A stretch of 62,382 nucleotides of DNA from DASUFE01 sp036274675. GTDB lineage: Bacteria > Pseudomonadota > Gammaproteobacteria > HTCC5015. Where the stretch lies: positions 1-62,382 of the forward strand of contig DASUFE010000008.1 in the NCBI GenBank assembly GCA_036274675.1, in the 5' to 3' direction. The notes beneath the pieces are model-generated. The model was not told the DNA's origin. It saw only the letters and a program-made list of their open reading frames with translations, and did not search any database. The translations under genes were made by a program, and so were the position numbers. This document shows, in pieces, positions 8,989 to 17,270 of the stretch. How positions within the stretch are numbered: position 1 is the stretch's first letter; each line of letters opens with the position of its first letter.

Positions 8989-9091
8989 AGTCGAAAAATT
9001 TGGCTGGATCGGCTTAAGAGCCACATTTTCTAATGAAATCAAAAGACTAAAAACATTGTTATGGGAGGCGGTGTGCCTCAATAATAGCAGA

Positions 9092-9108
9092 CGCACCAAT
9101 ATGGTGCG
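9092..9108. promoter_or_regulatory. NtrC binding site upstream of ntrBC
   Basis: The sequence CGCACCAATATGGTGCG is a perfect palindrome apart from the central base and matches the NtrC operator GCACCA-N3-TGGTGC. It lies about 118 bp upstream of the -12 element of the sigma54 candidate, a typical enhancer distance, implying autoregulation of ntrBC. Confidence 0.75.
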
Positions 9109-9136
9109 ACCGAAAAGAATTATTTAGTGCAAAGCT

Positions 9137-9652
9137 TCAGGGGGTAAACGGTTGTTTGACATTTACCGTTACAGGCGAGGCGCTGATCAGAACCTGTTTA
9201 TTGGCATCAACAACCCGGGCCTGGATCACGTGTTCACCGCGGTCGGCTTGCGTGACCTGGTAGCTCATTTGGTTTCGGGCCAAGACCTGGCCGTCCCAGA
9301 GCAACTCAAGGTTATGCCCCACGCCGCGGTTGACCTCGGGCGACAGTTTGATCTGAATGGAGATGCTGGCGGTGTTGATGTAAATGGTGTCGTTGTTCGC
9401 CGGTGAGACTATTGAAAGCTCTTGATACTTATATTCTTCTTTCTTCGAGGCCGGCGAGGATTGGGAATTCAGACGATCGGGAGCATCCAGGATATTTACT
9501 GGCGGCAGTTTCACTTCCGCGGCATCTTCCTTGGGAGGCACATCCGTATAAATGACGTTTCCTTGTTCGTCCCGGCTTTCATAAATTTCAGCCCGGCTCC
9601 AGGCAGCCGGTAACGAACACAAAATTAATAATAAGAGCGGCCGTATTTTCAC
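9137..9652 (-). CDS. DUF4124 domain-containing periplasmic protein
   Basis: 171 residues with a signal peptide (MKIRPLLLLILCSLPAAWSRA) and then the DUF4124 motif IYESRDEQGNVIYTDVPP (residues about 23-40). The C-terminal 90 residues form a beta-rich, Ig-like stretch (SIVSPANNDTIYINTASISI onward). Proteins of this family often sit between glnA and ntrB in beta- and gammaproteobacteria, and the order here is the same, but their biochemical role is unknown. The glnA terminator lies just upstream, so it probably has its own weak promoter or depends on read-through. Confidence 0.85.
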   Translation of the reverse strand: MKIRPLLLLILCSLPAAWSRAEIYESRDEQGNVIYTDVPPKEDAAEVKLPPVNILDAPDRLNSQSSPASKKEEYKYQELSIVSPANNDTIYINTASISIQIKLSPEVNRGVGHNLELLWDGQVLARNQMSYQVTQADRGEHVIQARVVDANKQVLISASPVTVNVKQPFTP

Positions 9653-9734
9653 GAATCCCGACCCTGCAGCGTAGCTGCTCTATTACAGGACGTCACATGC
9701 ACTAATGATGGCACTAAAGAGAGGGAATTCAAGG

Positions 9735-9765
9735 AAAAAAACGCCCCCGATAAACGGGGGCGTTT
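9735..9765 (-). terminator. Terminator of glnA
   Basis: An 11-bp perfect GC-rich stem (AAACGCCCCCG at 9739-9749 with CGGGGGCGTTT at 9755-9765, loop ATAAA) is followed on the minus strand by a U run (the A tract at 9735-9741 on the plus strand). It lies 34 bases after the glnA stop. Confidence 0.88.
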
Positions 9766-9798
9766 CCTGTTAGCAACAGGCTTGTGGCCGGCAGGCGA

Positions 9799-11211
9799 TC
9801 AGACGCTGTAATACAGCTCGTATTCCAGCGGATGGGTTGCCATGCGTACGCGCTGTACTTCCTGATATTTCAGGCCGATGTAGGCGTCGATCAGGTCGTT
9901 GGTGAAAACGCCACCAGCAGTGAGGAAGGCGCGGTCCTTGTCCAATGCTTCCAGCGCCTGCTCGAGAGAGAAGGCAACCTTGGGTATGGAAGCTTCTTCT
10001 TCCGGCGGCAGATCGTACAGGTCCTTGTCCATCGCGTCGCCCGGATGGATTTTCTTCTGGATGCCGTCGAGACCCGCCATCATCATGGCGGCGAAGGCCA
10101 GATAGGGGTTCGCGGTCGAATCCGGGAAGCGAACTTCGATACGGCGTCCCTTGGGGCTGGATACGAAGGGAATACGGATCGAGGCCGAACGGTTGCGGGC
10201 CGAATAGGCCAGCATTACCGGAGCTTCGAAGCCGGGTACCAGACGCTTGTAGGAGTTGGTCGAGGAGTTGGTGATCGCGTTCAACGCATGGGCGTGCTTG
10301 ATGATACCGCCGATGTAGTACAACGCGGTTTCGGAAAGGCCGCCGTACAGGTCGCCGCTGAACAGGTTTTTGCCGCCCTTGGCCAGAGACTGATGGACGT
10401 GCATGCCGTTGCCGTTATCGCCAACCAGCGGTTTGGGCATGAAGGTGGCAGTCTTGCCGTAGGAATGAGAGACATTGTGCACGACATACTTGTAGATCTG
10501 CACTTCATCGGCCTTCTTCACCAGGGTATTGAACAGCGCGCCGATTTCACACTGGCCTGCGGTCGCGACCTCATGGTGATGAACTTCGGTCTGCAGACCC
10601 ATTTCTTCCATCGTCAGACACATCGCCGAACGTATATTCTGGAAGGAGTCGACCGGAGGAACCGGGAAGTAGCCGCCCTTGATACCCGGACGGTGGCCGA
10701 TGTTGCCGCCGCTTTCGGCGCTCAACTCGGAAGACCAGGCGCCTTCGACCGAGCCGACGGAATAGAACACGTTATCCATCGAGTTGCTCCACTTCACGTC
10801 GTCGAAGATGAAAAATTCATTTTCGGGACCGAAGAAGGCGGTATCGGCGATGCCGGTGGATTTCAGATAGGCTTCCGCCCGCTTGGCGCAGGAACGCGGG
10901 TCGCGGCTGTAACCCTGCATGGTCGAGGGTTCGATGACGTCGCAAGTCAGGATCAGCGTAGGCTCATCGAAGAAAGGATCGATCTTCGCCGTGCTGGCGT
11001 CCGGCATCAGGATCATGTCCGATTCATTGATGCCTTTCCAGCCGGCAATCGAAGAACCGTCGAACATTTTGCCGTCGGTAAAAACGGATTCGTTAAGGGT
11101 GTGGGCAGGCGCGGTTACGTGCTGCTCTTTGCCACGGGTATCAGTGAAGCGAAAATCGATAAACTTCACTCCCTGCTCTTTTATTTTCTTTAATACGTCG
11201 CTAGCGGACAT
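9799..11211 (-). CDS. glnA: Glutamine synthetase, type I
   Basis: 470 residues, the usual GSI length. It makes glutamine from glutamate, ammonia and ATP in the cytoplasm as a dodecamer. Visible landmarks are the beta-grasp start FIDFRFTDTRGK, the active-site block FFGPENEFFIFDD, KGGYFPVPPVDS, the ATP-site NGNGMHVHQSL, and the adenylylation loop KDLYDLPPEE whose Tyr (equivalent to Tyr397 of the enteric enzyme) is conserved. Activity is therefore probably controlled by GlnE adenylylation. A sigma54 promoter candidate and two NtrC sites lie upstream, and a strong terminator downstream. Confidence 0.98.
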   Translation of the reverse strand: MSASDVLKKIKEQGVKFIDFRFTDTRGKEQHVTAPAHTLNESVFTDGKMFDGSSIAGWKGINESDMILMPDASTAKIDPFFDEPTLILTCDVIEPSTMQGYSRDPRSCAKRAEAYLKSTGIADTAFFGPENEFFIFDDVKWSNSMDNVFYSVGSVEGAWSSELSAESGGNIGHRPGIKGGYFPVPPVDSFQNIRSAMCLTMEEMGLQTEVHHHEVATAGQCEIGALFNTLVKKADEVQIYKYVVHNVSHSYGKTATFMPKPLVGDNGNGMHVHQSLAKGGKNLFSGDLYGGLSETALYYIGGIIKHAHALNAITNSSTNSYKRLVPGFEAPVMLAYSARNRSASIRIPFVSSPKGRRIEVRFPDSTANPYLAFAAMMMAGLDGIQKKIHPGDAMDKDLYDLPPEEEASIPKVAFSLEQALEALDKDRAFLTAGGVFTNDLIDAYIGLKYQEVQRVRMATHPLEYELYYSV

Positions 11212-11267
11212 GACTTTCCTCCGGAGAATGGTCCTGAAGCTAATGGTTAAAAATGGCCTACAGTGTT

Positions 11268-11283
11268 AGCAGGAAGCATGCCA
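11268..11283 (-). promoter_or_regulatory. Candidate sigma54 promoter of glnA
   Basis: On the minus strand the site reads TGGCATGCTTCCTGCT, close to TGGCACG-N4-TTGCT with correct GG/GC spacing (two deviations). It lies 57 bases upstream of the glnA ATG, leaving a normal leader with a ribosome site (CCGGAGG just before the ATG). Confidence 0.7.
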
Positions 11284-11333
11284 TTGAACAGTTCAATAAA
11301 ATCAATGGGTTACTAACAATCGCCCGAGGCTTC

Positions 11334-11350
11334 GCACCAATTTCGGGCGC
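11334..11350. promoter_or_regulatory. NtrC binding site 1 of glnA (imperfect)
   Basis: GCACC-N7-GGCGC, one mismatch from the GCACC/GGTGC palindrome recognised by NtrC. Its centre is 30 bp from the stronger site, about three helical turns, so two NtrC dimers would sit on the same face of the DNA. Confidence 0.5.
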
Positions 11351-11363
11351 CACCGATTTTGAG

Positions 11364-11380
11364 TGCACATTATTAGTGCA
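11364..11380. promoter_or_regulatory. NtrC binding site 2 of glnA
   Basis: TGCACATTATTAGTGCA, a dyad with perfect TGCAC/GTGCA arms seven bases apart, matching the NtrC operator. It lies about 95 bp upstream of the sigma54 -12 element. Confidence 0.7.
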
Positions 11381-11602
11381 TCAAAATCAGCAAATCGCGC
11401 GGCCAATCGAAATAATCCCGAACCCGCCCTGAACCAGGGTTACGGGGGCTGCAAGTGTCAGCGGGAAAGCCCATAGTGTCAAGACTCCCGCAGCAGCCTG
11501 CGCACATCGTTTCCCGATTGCTGCTGCACCCACGCAGCATCATCGTTTATACTTGCCGGCTTGTTTTTCAAAGCAGATTTCAAATCCGGAGTGGCCGCCA
11601 CG

Positions 11603-12526
11603 GTGACTGAAAAGTCGCATCATGATTTGCAAACCTTTCAGGGTCTGATCGCCACCCTGCAGGAGTATTGGATGCGGCAGGGCTGCGTACTGATGCAACC
11701 CTATGATATGGAGATGGGCGCAGGCACTTTCCATCCAGCAACTTTTCTGCGCGCCATAGGCCCCGAACCCTGGCGTGCGGCTTATGTGCAGCCTTCGCGA
11801 CGGCCCAAAGACGGCCGGTATGGCGAAAATCCCAACCGCCTGCAGCATTACTACCAGTATCAGGTGATCCTCAAACCTTCCCCCATCAACATCCAGCAAC
11901 TCTATCTGGACTCTCTGAAGACACTGGGTTTCGATCCCCTTGTACACGACATACGCTTCGTCGAGGACAACTGGGAATCGCCCACGCTGGGCGCCTGGGG
12001 TCTCGGCTGGGAAGTCTGGTTGAACGGAATGGAGGTCACCCAGTTTACCTACTTCCAGCAGGTCGGCGGACTCGATTGCCGTCCGGTCAGCGGCGAAATC
12101 ACATATGGCCTGGAGCGTCTTGCAATGTATTTGCAGGGCAAGGAAAGCATTTTTGACCTGGTCTGGGCCAAAGGACCCCAAGGCATCGTGACATATGGCG
12201 ACGTCTATCACCAGAACGAAGTCGAGCAATCCAAATATAACTTCGAGCAGGCGGATACGGGGGTGCTGTTCAAGGCTTTCGACGATCATGAACGGCAGAG
12301 CATACGTCTGATGGACGAGAATTTGCCGCTACCCGCCTACGAACAGGTGATGAAGGCTTCGCATACCTTCAATCTGCTGGACGCCCGCAACGCAATATCC
12401 GTCACAGAACGCCAGCAATATATCCTGCGCGTACGCACCATGGCTCGTGCTGTCGCACAGCGTTACTACGAAGCCCGCGAGCGTCTTGGGTTCCCGATGC
12501 TGCAGCAAGGGAAGAAGCGCGCATGA
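11603..12526 (+). CDS. glyQ: Glycyl-tRNA synthetase alpha subunit
   Basis: The catalytic subunit of the bacterial alpha2beta2 enzyme that charges tRNA-Gly. The conserved start TFQGLIATLQEYWMRQGC and the block QPYDMEMGAGTFHPATFLRA are unmistakable. GTG at 11603 is preferred because it gives the usual N-terminal length and has CCGGAG upstream; GTG at 11591 and TTG at 11561 are also in frame. It overlaps glyS by four bases (ATGA), so the two subunits are translationally coupled. It diverges from glnA. Confidence 0.96.
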   Translation: MTEKSHHDLQTFQGLIATLQEYWMRQGCVLMQPYDMEMGAGTFHPATFLRAIGPEPWRAAYVQPSRRPKDGRYGENPNRLQHYYQYQVILKPSPINIQQLYLDSLKTLGFDPLVHDIRFVEDNWESPTLGAWGLGWEVWLNGMEVTQFTYFQQVGGLDCRPVSGEITYGLERLAMYLQGKESIFDLVWAKGPQGIVTYGDVYHQNEVEQSKYNFEQADTGVLFKAFDDHERQSIRLMDENLPLPAYEQVMKASHTFNLLDARNAISVTERQQYILRVRTMARAVAQRYYEARERLGFPMLQQGKKRA

Positions 12527-14673
12527 ATAAACGCGCGAACAAAACCACGGCTAAAACCAGGAGCGCTGCAAAGCGCACGCTCGCCAGGCGTTCTTCCGTC
12601 AAACCCAAGGAAACACAACGCGATCTGCTGATCGAGATCGGTACCGAAGAACTGCCGCCATTAGCTCTGGCCAACCTGTCGCAGGTATTCGAAAACGGTA
12701 TCGTTCAGCAATTATCCGCGCTCGGATTCTCCGGCCTGCAAAGTCGCCGCTATGCCACCCCGCGCCGCCTCGCCGTGATTATAAAGAATCTTCCTCTGCG
12801 CCAGCCCGACCAGGAAATCGAGCGACGCGGGCCGGCCATCAACGCGCCGGAAAAAGCGATCGAAGGGTTTGCACGCTCCTGCAACATCGAAACAAGCCAG
12901 TTGCAGCGTCTGAAAACAGATAAAGGCGAATGGTTTTATTACAAAACACGGCAACCAGGCGCGGAAACACGTGACAAAATCCCTTCAATTGTCGAGGAAG
13001 CTTTGGCGAAACTTCCTATCCCCAAGCGAATGCGCTGGGGCAGTGGCAGTGCTGAATTCGTGCGCCCCGTGCATTGGGTGGTGCTGCTTTTCGGCAAGGA
13101 AGCGATCGAGGCCCCGATTCTGGGCGTCGCGGCAAGCAACATCTCTTACGGCCATCGCTTCTATCATCCGAAGCCCATTGCTTTGAAAAATCCATCCGAA
13201 TATGAGTCCGCCCTCAAAAAAGTTAAAGTCATTGTCGACGCGGAAGAGCGGCGCGGCAAGATCGCCGAACAGGTGCTGGCAACCAGCAAGCAGGCGGGTG
13301 GCAGGATAAACCTGGAAGAAAAAAATGCCCTGCTGGACGAAGTGACCGCGCTCGTCGAATGGCCGGTGCCGTTGCTGTGCCGTTTCGACGAGCATTTTTT
13401 GCAGGTCCCCGCGGAAGCCCTGGTCTCCACCATGGAGAGCAATCAGCGCTATTTCGCGCTCTACGACAAGTCCGGCAAACTGCTACCGGATTTTATCGTG
13501 ATCTGCAATATCGAAAGCCGCGATGCGGCCCGAGTGCGCGAAGGCAATGAACGCGTCATACGCCCCCGTTTCGCCGATGCCGCATTCTTCTGGGAACAGG
13601 ATAAAAAACAGCCGCTGGAATCCTTCAACGAAAAACTTAAGACGGTGGTGTTCCAGAACAAGCTCGGCACAGTCTATGACAAGGCCGCACGCATCGCGGA
13701 ACTTGGCGTGAAGATCGCGCGCCGACTGGGCGAGGACGAGCAACCGGTGCGGCGCGCGGGGCATTTATCCAAGGTGGATCTGATGAGCAGCATGGTGGGC
13801 GAGTTTCCCAAACTGCAAGGCATCATGGGTCGCTACTATGCACTGCATGCCGGCGAAATGCCGGAAGTGGCCGCTGCGATCGAGGAACATTATCTGCCGC
13901 GCCACGCGGGTGATCGCCTGCCCGGGACAACCGCCGGTCAGAGTCTCGCTATAGCCGACCGTCTCGATACCCTGATCGGCATTTTTGCCGCGGGTCTCAA
14001 GCCCACGGGCGAAAAAGACCCGCATGGTTTAAGGCGCGCCGCGATCGGCGTGCTGAAAATCATGATAGAAAAACGTCTTGACCTCGATTTGCGCCAGCTG
14101 CTGCAGGATGCCGCTGCCGGTTTTCCCGACGCGGTAAAAGCCGATTACGTTGTTAACGAGGTTTTCGAGTTTGTGCTTGGCCGGCTGCGCAGCGAATACG
14201 AAGACAATGCCGCTGAGCCCTTCACGCCGCAGCAGATCGAAGCCGTGCTGAGCCTTAAGCCCGTCCGGCCGCTGGATTTCGACCGCCGCATCCGCGCGGT
14301 TAAAGTCTTCAGCGCATTGCCCGAAGCGGAAAGCCTGTCCGCCGCCAACAAGCGCATCGCGAACATTCTGAAAAAATCCGGCGTAGCGGCCGCGGGCATG
14401 GTAGAAGCATCGTTGCTTCAGGAGGCAGCCGAGCGGAAGTTGCATGCCGAAATCGAAAAACTAACGCCACAAATAGAACCGCTCTGCAGTAGCGGGCACT
14501 ACGAAGCTGCATTGTCAAAACTGGCCGGGCTGCGCAAGAGCGTTGACGAATTCTTCGACACCGTGCTCGTCATGGCCGAAGACGAAGCCGTCAAAAGGAA
14601 CCGCCTGGCGTTATTGCATCGCCTTCACCAGTCGTTTACTCGCATCGCCGATATCGCTTGTCTGCAAACCTGA
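12523..14673 (+). CDS. glyS: Glycyl-tRNA synthetase beta subunit
   Basis: 716 residues. The normal beginning of GlyS, DLLIEIGTEELPPLAL, appears only after about 30 extra residues that are very rich in Lys, Arg, Ala and Thr (MNKRANKTTAKTRSAAKRTL and on). The tRNA-binding and HD-like core (RYFALYDKSG, KVDLMSSMVGEFPKLQGIMG) and the C-terminal anticodon-binding region (FFDTVLVMAEDEAVKRNRLALL) are complete. The basic extension is real in frame, because the start codon is the one that overlaps glyQ. It may help bind tRNA, but that is inference. Confidence 0.96.
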   Translation: MNKRANKTTAKTRSAAKRTLARRSSVKPKETQRDLLIEIGTEELPPLALANLSQVFENGIVQQLSALGFSGLQSRRYATPRRLAVIIKNLPLRQPDQEIERRGPAINAPEKAIEGFARSCNIETSQLQRLKTDKGEWFYYKTRQPGAETRDKIPSIVEEALAKLPIPKRMRWGSGSAEFVRPVHWVVLLFGKEAIEAPILGVAASNISYGHRFYHPKPIALKNPSEYESALKKVKVIVDAEERRGKIAEQVLATSKQAGGRINLEEKNALLDEVTALVEWPVPLLCRFDEHFLQVPAEALVSTMESNQRYFALYDKSGKLLPDFIVICNIESRDAARVREGNERVIRPRFADAAFFWEQDKKQPLESFNEKLKTVVFQNKLGTVYDKAARIAELGVKIARRLGEDEQPVRRAGHLSKVDLMSSMVGEFPKLQGIMGRYYALHAGEMPEVAAAIEEHYLPRHAGDRLPGTTAGQSLAIADRLDTLIGIFAAGLKPTGEKDPHGLRRAAIGVLKIMIEKRLDLDLRQLLQDAAAGFPDAVKADYVVNEVFEFVLGRLRSEYEDNAAEPFTPQQIEAVLSLKPVRPLDFDRRIRAVKVFSALPEAESLSAANKRIANILKKSGVAAAGMVEASLLQEAAERKLHAEIEKLTPQIEPLCSSGHYEAALSKLAGLRKSVDEFFDTVLVMAEDEAVKRNRLALLHRLHQSFTRIADIACLQT

Positions 14674-14689
14674 CCCGTCGGATCGAGAT

Positions 14690-15454
14690 ATGCTGATGAA
14701 TGCGGTTGAAACAACGCCCTCGCGTTTCGCGCTCATTTCAAGAGCTTGCCTGTTCTGGCTGTGTTTCGCCGTAACCACCATCTTTTGGGGCGTATTCGTG
14801 ATTTCATGCTTCGCCCTGCCGATCAGCTTTCGCTACGCGGGGCATAAGGGATGGGCAAAGAGCTGCGTGTTGCTGATGAAAACGATCTGCCGCCTGAGTT
14901 ACCGTGTTGAAGGCCGCGACTACGTACCTGCCAAACCCGTAATCATATTTTCCAAACATCAGTCGGCCTACGAGACCATTGCACTCGCCGATATCATTAT
15001 GCCCCTGTCCTTGGTTTTGAAACGGGAGTTATTGTGGATACCTATTTTCGGCTGGGCACTGGCACTGGTCGCTCCGACCGCAATTGACCGCAAGGCCGGC
15101 GGCCGCGCGATCGACCAGGTGGTCAAGCAAGGCTGCCGCAGCCTGAACAAGGAACGCTGGGTGGTCATTTTTCCGGAAGGCACGCGCACCGCGCCCGGCA
15201 GCCCGCCTAACTACCGCATCGGCGGCGCGATACTGGCTGCCAAGAGCGGCTATCCCGTGCTGCCGATCGCGCACAACGCGGGCGAATTCTGGCCTCGGGG
15301 GAGTCTTCTGATGTGGCCGGGTGAAGTTGTGTTTTCCATCGGCCCCGTGATTCACACCGAAAACAAGAAGCCGGAAATGATCATGCAGCAGGCGCAGAAC
15401 TGGATCGAAACCAAGATGAAGGAAATCAGCGACCCGCGGCGGTGGAATCGGTAA
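14690..15454 (+). CDS. 1-acyl-sn-glycerol-3-phosphate acyltransferase (PlsC family)
   Basis: 254 residues beginning with one or two hydrophobic segments (LFWLCFAVTTIFWGVFVISC). The acyltransferase motifs follow: motif I FSKHQSAYET, in which the catalytic His is followed after four residues by Glu instead of the usual Asp, and motif III VIFPEGTRTAPG. PlsC proteins transfer an acyl chain to lysophosphatidic acid at the inner membrane; the HX4E form is an accepted variant. ATG 14690 follows the glyS stop by 16 bases, so it is probably cotranscribed with glyQS. ATG at 14696 is an alternative start. Confidence 0.88.
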   Translation: MLMNAVETTPSRFALISRACLFWLCFAVTTIFWGVFVISCFALPISFRYAGHKGWAKSCVLLMKTICRLSYRVEGRDYVPAKPVIIFSKHQSAYETIALADIIMPLSLVLKRELLWIPIFGWALALVAPTAIDRKAGGRAIDQVVKQGCRSLNKERWVVIFPEGTRTAPGSPPNYRIGGAILAAKSGYPVLPIAHNAGEFWPRGSLLMWPGEVVFSIGPVIHTENKKPEMIMQQAQNWIETKMKEISDPRRWNR

Positions 15455-15938
15455 CAGCGCCGGAAGTTGTCACGGATTTTATAATCTTCCTCTCGAAGAG
15501 ACGCAGAGAACGCTGGGATAAAAACAAGAATTTCTTTCACGGAGGCGCGGAGAACACAAAGTAAAAGATTACTCTGTGCGGGCAGGGATGAGCCTTGCGA
15601 ATTCCTGCAGATAACGGCCCTGAGCTTTTATAATTCTTAACCAGCAAAAGTGCAAAAAACTTCAAGAAAAATAAAAAGATTTCTCGCAGGGGCGCGGAGA
15701 CGCAGAGAGTGCTGACAAAAAACAGGAATATCTCTTACGGGGCACGGCGTACACGCAGTGAACTATTCCCGGTGTGGTTGGGATGGGCATGGCCAATCCC
15801 AATAAATTCTGTACATTTGAGTTGATCGTTGGGTCCGTTCTACTCATCCCAATCTACTTGCTCCCCGTTCAGTGATATAAGTCTAATGGCGGTTGCGATA
15901 ACACGGCTTGGCGAGAATCAGGGGAGTATCGATTTGTT
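15455..15938. other. Intergenic stretch with degenerate repeats, no gene seen
   Basis: No coding region with recognisable content. It holds four degraded copies of a short sequence of the type TCTCGCAGGGGCGCGGAGAC (about 15491-15517, 15531-15561, 15679-15712 and 15727-15760), separated by AT-rich spacers. Confidence 0.6.
15491..15760 (+). repeat. Cluster of degenerate GGCGCGGAGACGCAGAG repeats
   Basis: Four imperfect copies share an TTTCTCxCxxxGGCGCGGAG core followed by CGCAGAG-like tails. The best copy is 15679-15712. Related copies in the opposite orientation occur at 16481-16518 and 18350-18386 and a related one at 17234-17263, always between genes. Confidence 0.55.
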
Positions 15939-16460
15939 TCATGCAAAGCACCAGTGCCAAGGTTCATACATATAGCCAAATCGGTTATTGGGCGGGAACG
16001 AGAGCGAATATCCGAAGCTGTGGGCATTCTCGCTGAGCCAATGAAAAGCGGAGGTCCGTTCGAATTCCTGTTTCAGCGAGCTCACGGCATCCGTTGTAAT
16101 ATCGATGGCGCGGCCAGTGTGGTGTTCACTATAGCCCGGAGGCGCGTTTACTCGGAGTATATCTTCCAGCGATATGCCCTTTTCAAGTTTGCCGCGTATG
16201 ATTCTGGTCTGATGTTCGATGGAGCGAAACGCGGAGAAAATTCTGAGAATTATGCCGTCAGCTGCTGCCGAGGCTTTCATGGCGTGCCAGGCCTCCGCCG
16301 CCGGTTTAATGAGAAGATAGTCCTTAGCTTTCCCATCCGTCTCTGCAATAACCAGCTCGGACGCCTCCGGGTGAAATGGTAGAGTACGGGAGGCAATCAG
16401 ATCGACCGTGATGCCCAGCGCATCCAGAACAGCTTTTACATTATCAGGCAAACCGGTCAT
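15939..16460 (-). CDS. M15-family D-alanyl-D-alanine carboxypeptidase-like protein
   Basis: 173 residues matching the VanY/M15B zinc peptidase core. Visible are the SxFR motif IFSAFRSIEHQ, the zinc motif SEHHTGRAIDI (His and Asp ligands) and the C-terminal YEPWHWCF with the third His ligand. The family trims D-Ala from peptidoglycan stem peptides or cleaves related D-amino acid peptides. No signal peptide or membrane anchor is visible, so it appears cytoplasmic, unlike most family members. An alternative is a role in peptidoglycan recycling or resistance. It stands alone between the PlsC gene and trmB, on the trmB strand. Confidence 0.85.
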   Translation of the reverse strand: MTGLPDNVKAVLDALGITVDLIASRTLPFHPEASELVIAETDGKAKDYLLIKPAAEAWHAMKASAAADGIILRIFSAFRSIEHQTRIIRGKLEKGISLEDILRVNAPPGYSEHHTGRAIDITTDAVSSLKQEFERTSAFHWLSENAHSFGYSLSFPPNNRFGYMYEPWHWCFA

Positions 16461-16480
16461 AACAGTATTCTGGCATTTAT

Positions 16481-16518
16481 CTGCGTTTCGCTGCGCTTCA
16501 GCGTCCTTGCGAGAGAGT
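16481..16518 (-). repeat. Degenerate intergenic repeat copy
   Basis: On the minus strand this reads TCTCTCGCAAGGACGCTGAA then GCGCAGCGAAACGCAG, a copy of the same family as the cluster at 15491-15760. It fills the gap between trmB and the M15 peptidase gene. Confidence 0.5.
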
Positions 16519-16520
16519 AT

Positions 16521-17198
16521 TTATAAAATCTTCCGGTAAACGAGGTCCCACACGCCGTGCCCGAGCTTCTGACCGCGGCGCTGGAATTTGGTGGCGGGCC
16601 GCGGCAAGGCCTCATCTGTGACAACCTTTGTAAAAGATTTAGATCCGGTCATAACTGTCATGACGTGTTCCATATAGTCCTGCCAGTCGGTGGCGAAGTG
16701 GAACAGACCACCAGGCTTTAGTTTGCGGGCCATCAGTTCGATGAAATCCGGTTGCACTATACGGCGCTTGTGGTGGCGCTTTTTGGGCCATGGGTCGGGG
16801 AAGAAAAGATTGATCCCGGCCAGGGATACGTCGGAAATATTTTCCACCAGCACTTCGACGGCATCCCGGCAGATCAGCCGCACATTTTTCAGTTGCCGCG
16901 CATGAATCAACTGCAACAAGTGGCCGACGCCAGGCCGGTGAACTTCGACACCAAGAAAGTCATGCGAGGAATTCTGCTCCGCCATAGTCGCCAGCGATTC
17001 GCCGTTGCCGAAACCGATTTCCAGAATAACCGGCGCCTTACGGCCGAAGAGTGCATCAAAGTCGAGAGCGGCATCTTTCGGATCGATGCCGTATCGCGGC
17101 CACAGTGTATCCAGCGCCTGTTGTTGTGCGGATGTAATGCGACCGGCGCGCAGCACGAAGCTGCGGATAGTACGGGGAAATGGGATTGAATCGGTCAT
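16521..17198 (-). CDS. trmB: tRNA (guanine-N7-)-methyltransferase
   Basis: 225 residues, the normal TrmB length. It methylates G46 of tRNAs using S-adenosylmethionine. The SAM site VILEIGFGNGESL, the conserved FLGVEVHRPGVGHLL, and the signature FFPDPWPKKRHHKRR are all present. It lies downstream of thiS-thiG on the same strand, a common order in beta- and gammaproteobacteria, with a short repeat-containing gap. Confidence 0.96.
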   Translation of the reverse strand: MTDSIPFPRTIRSFVLRAGRITSAQQQALDTLWPRYGIDPKDAALDFDALFGRKAPVILEIGFGNGESLATMAEQNSSHDFLGVEVHRPGVGHLLQLIHARQLKNVRLICRDAVEVLVENISDVSLAGINLFFPDPWPKKRHHKRRIVQPDFIELMARKLKPGGLFHFATDWQDYMEHVMTVMTGSKSFTKVVTDEALPRPATKFQRRGQKLGHGVWDLVYRKIL

Positions 17199-17233
17199 TA
17201 AATTAAGCGCGCAACGTTGCCTGGGCTTTTACG

Positions 17234-17263
17234 ATTTCTTTATCGCCAAGCCGCCAAGTACAC
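17234..17263 (+). repeat. Degenerate intergenic repeat copy
   Basis: TTTCTTTATCGCCAAGCCGC then CAAGTACACC; related to the copy at 18350-18386 read on the other strand. It lies between trmB and thiG. Confidence 0.45.
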
Positions 17264-17270
17264 CGGATGG

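Noticed and set aside
9784..11193. 469-codon open frame opposite glnA
   Set aside because: glnA is certain on the minus strand; the frame is a codon-bias shadow.
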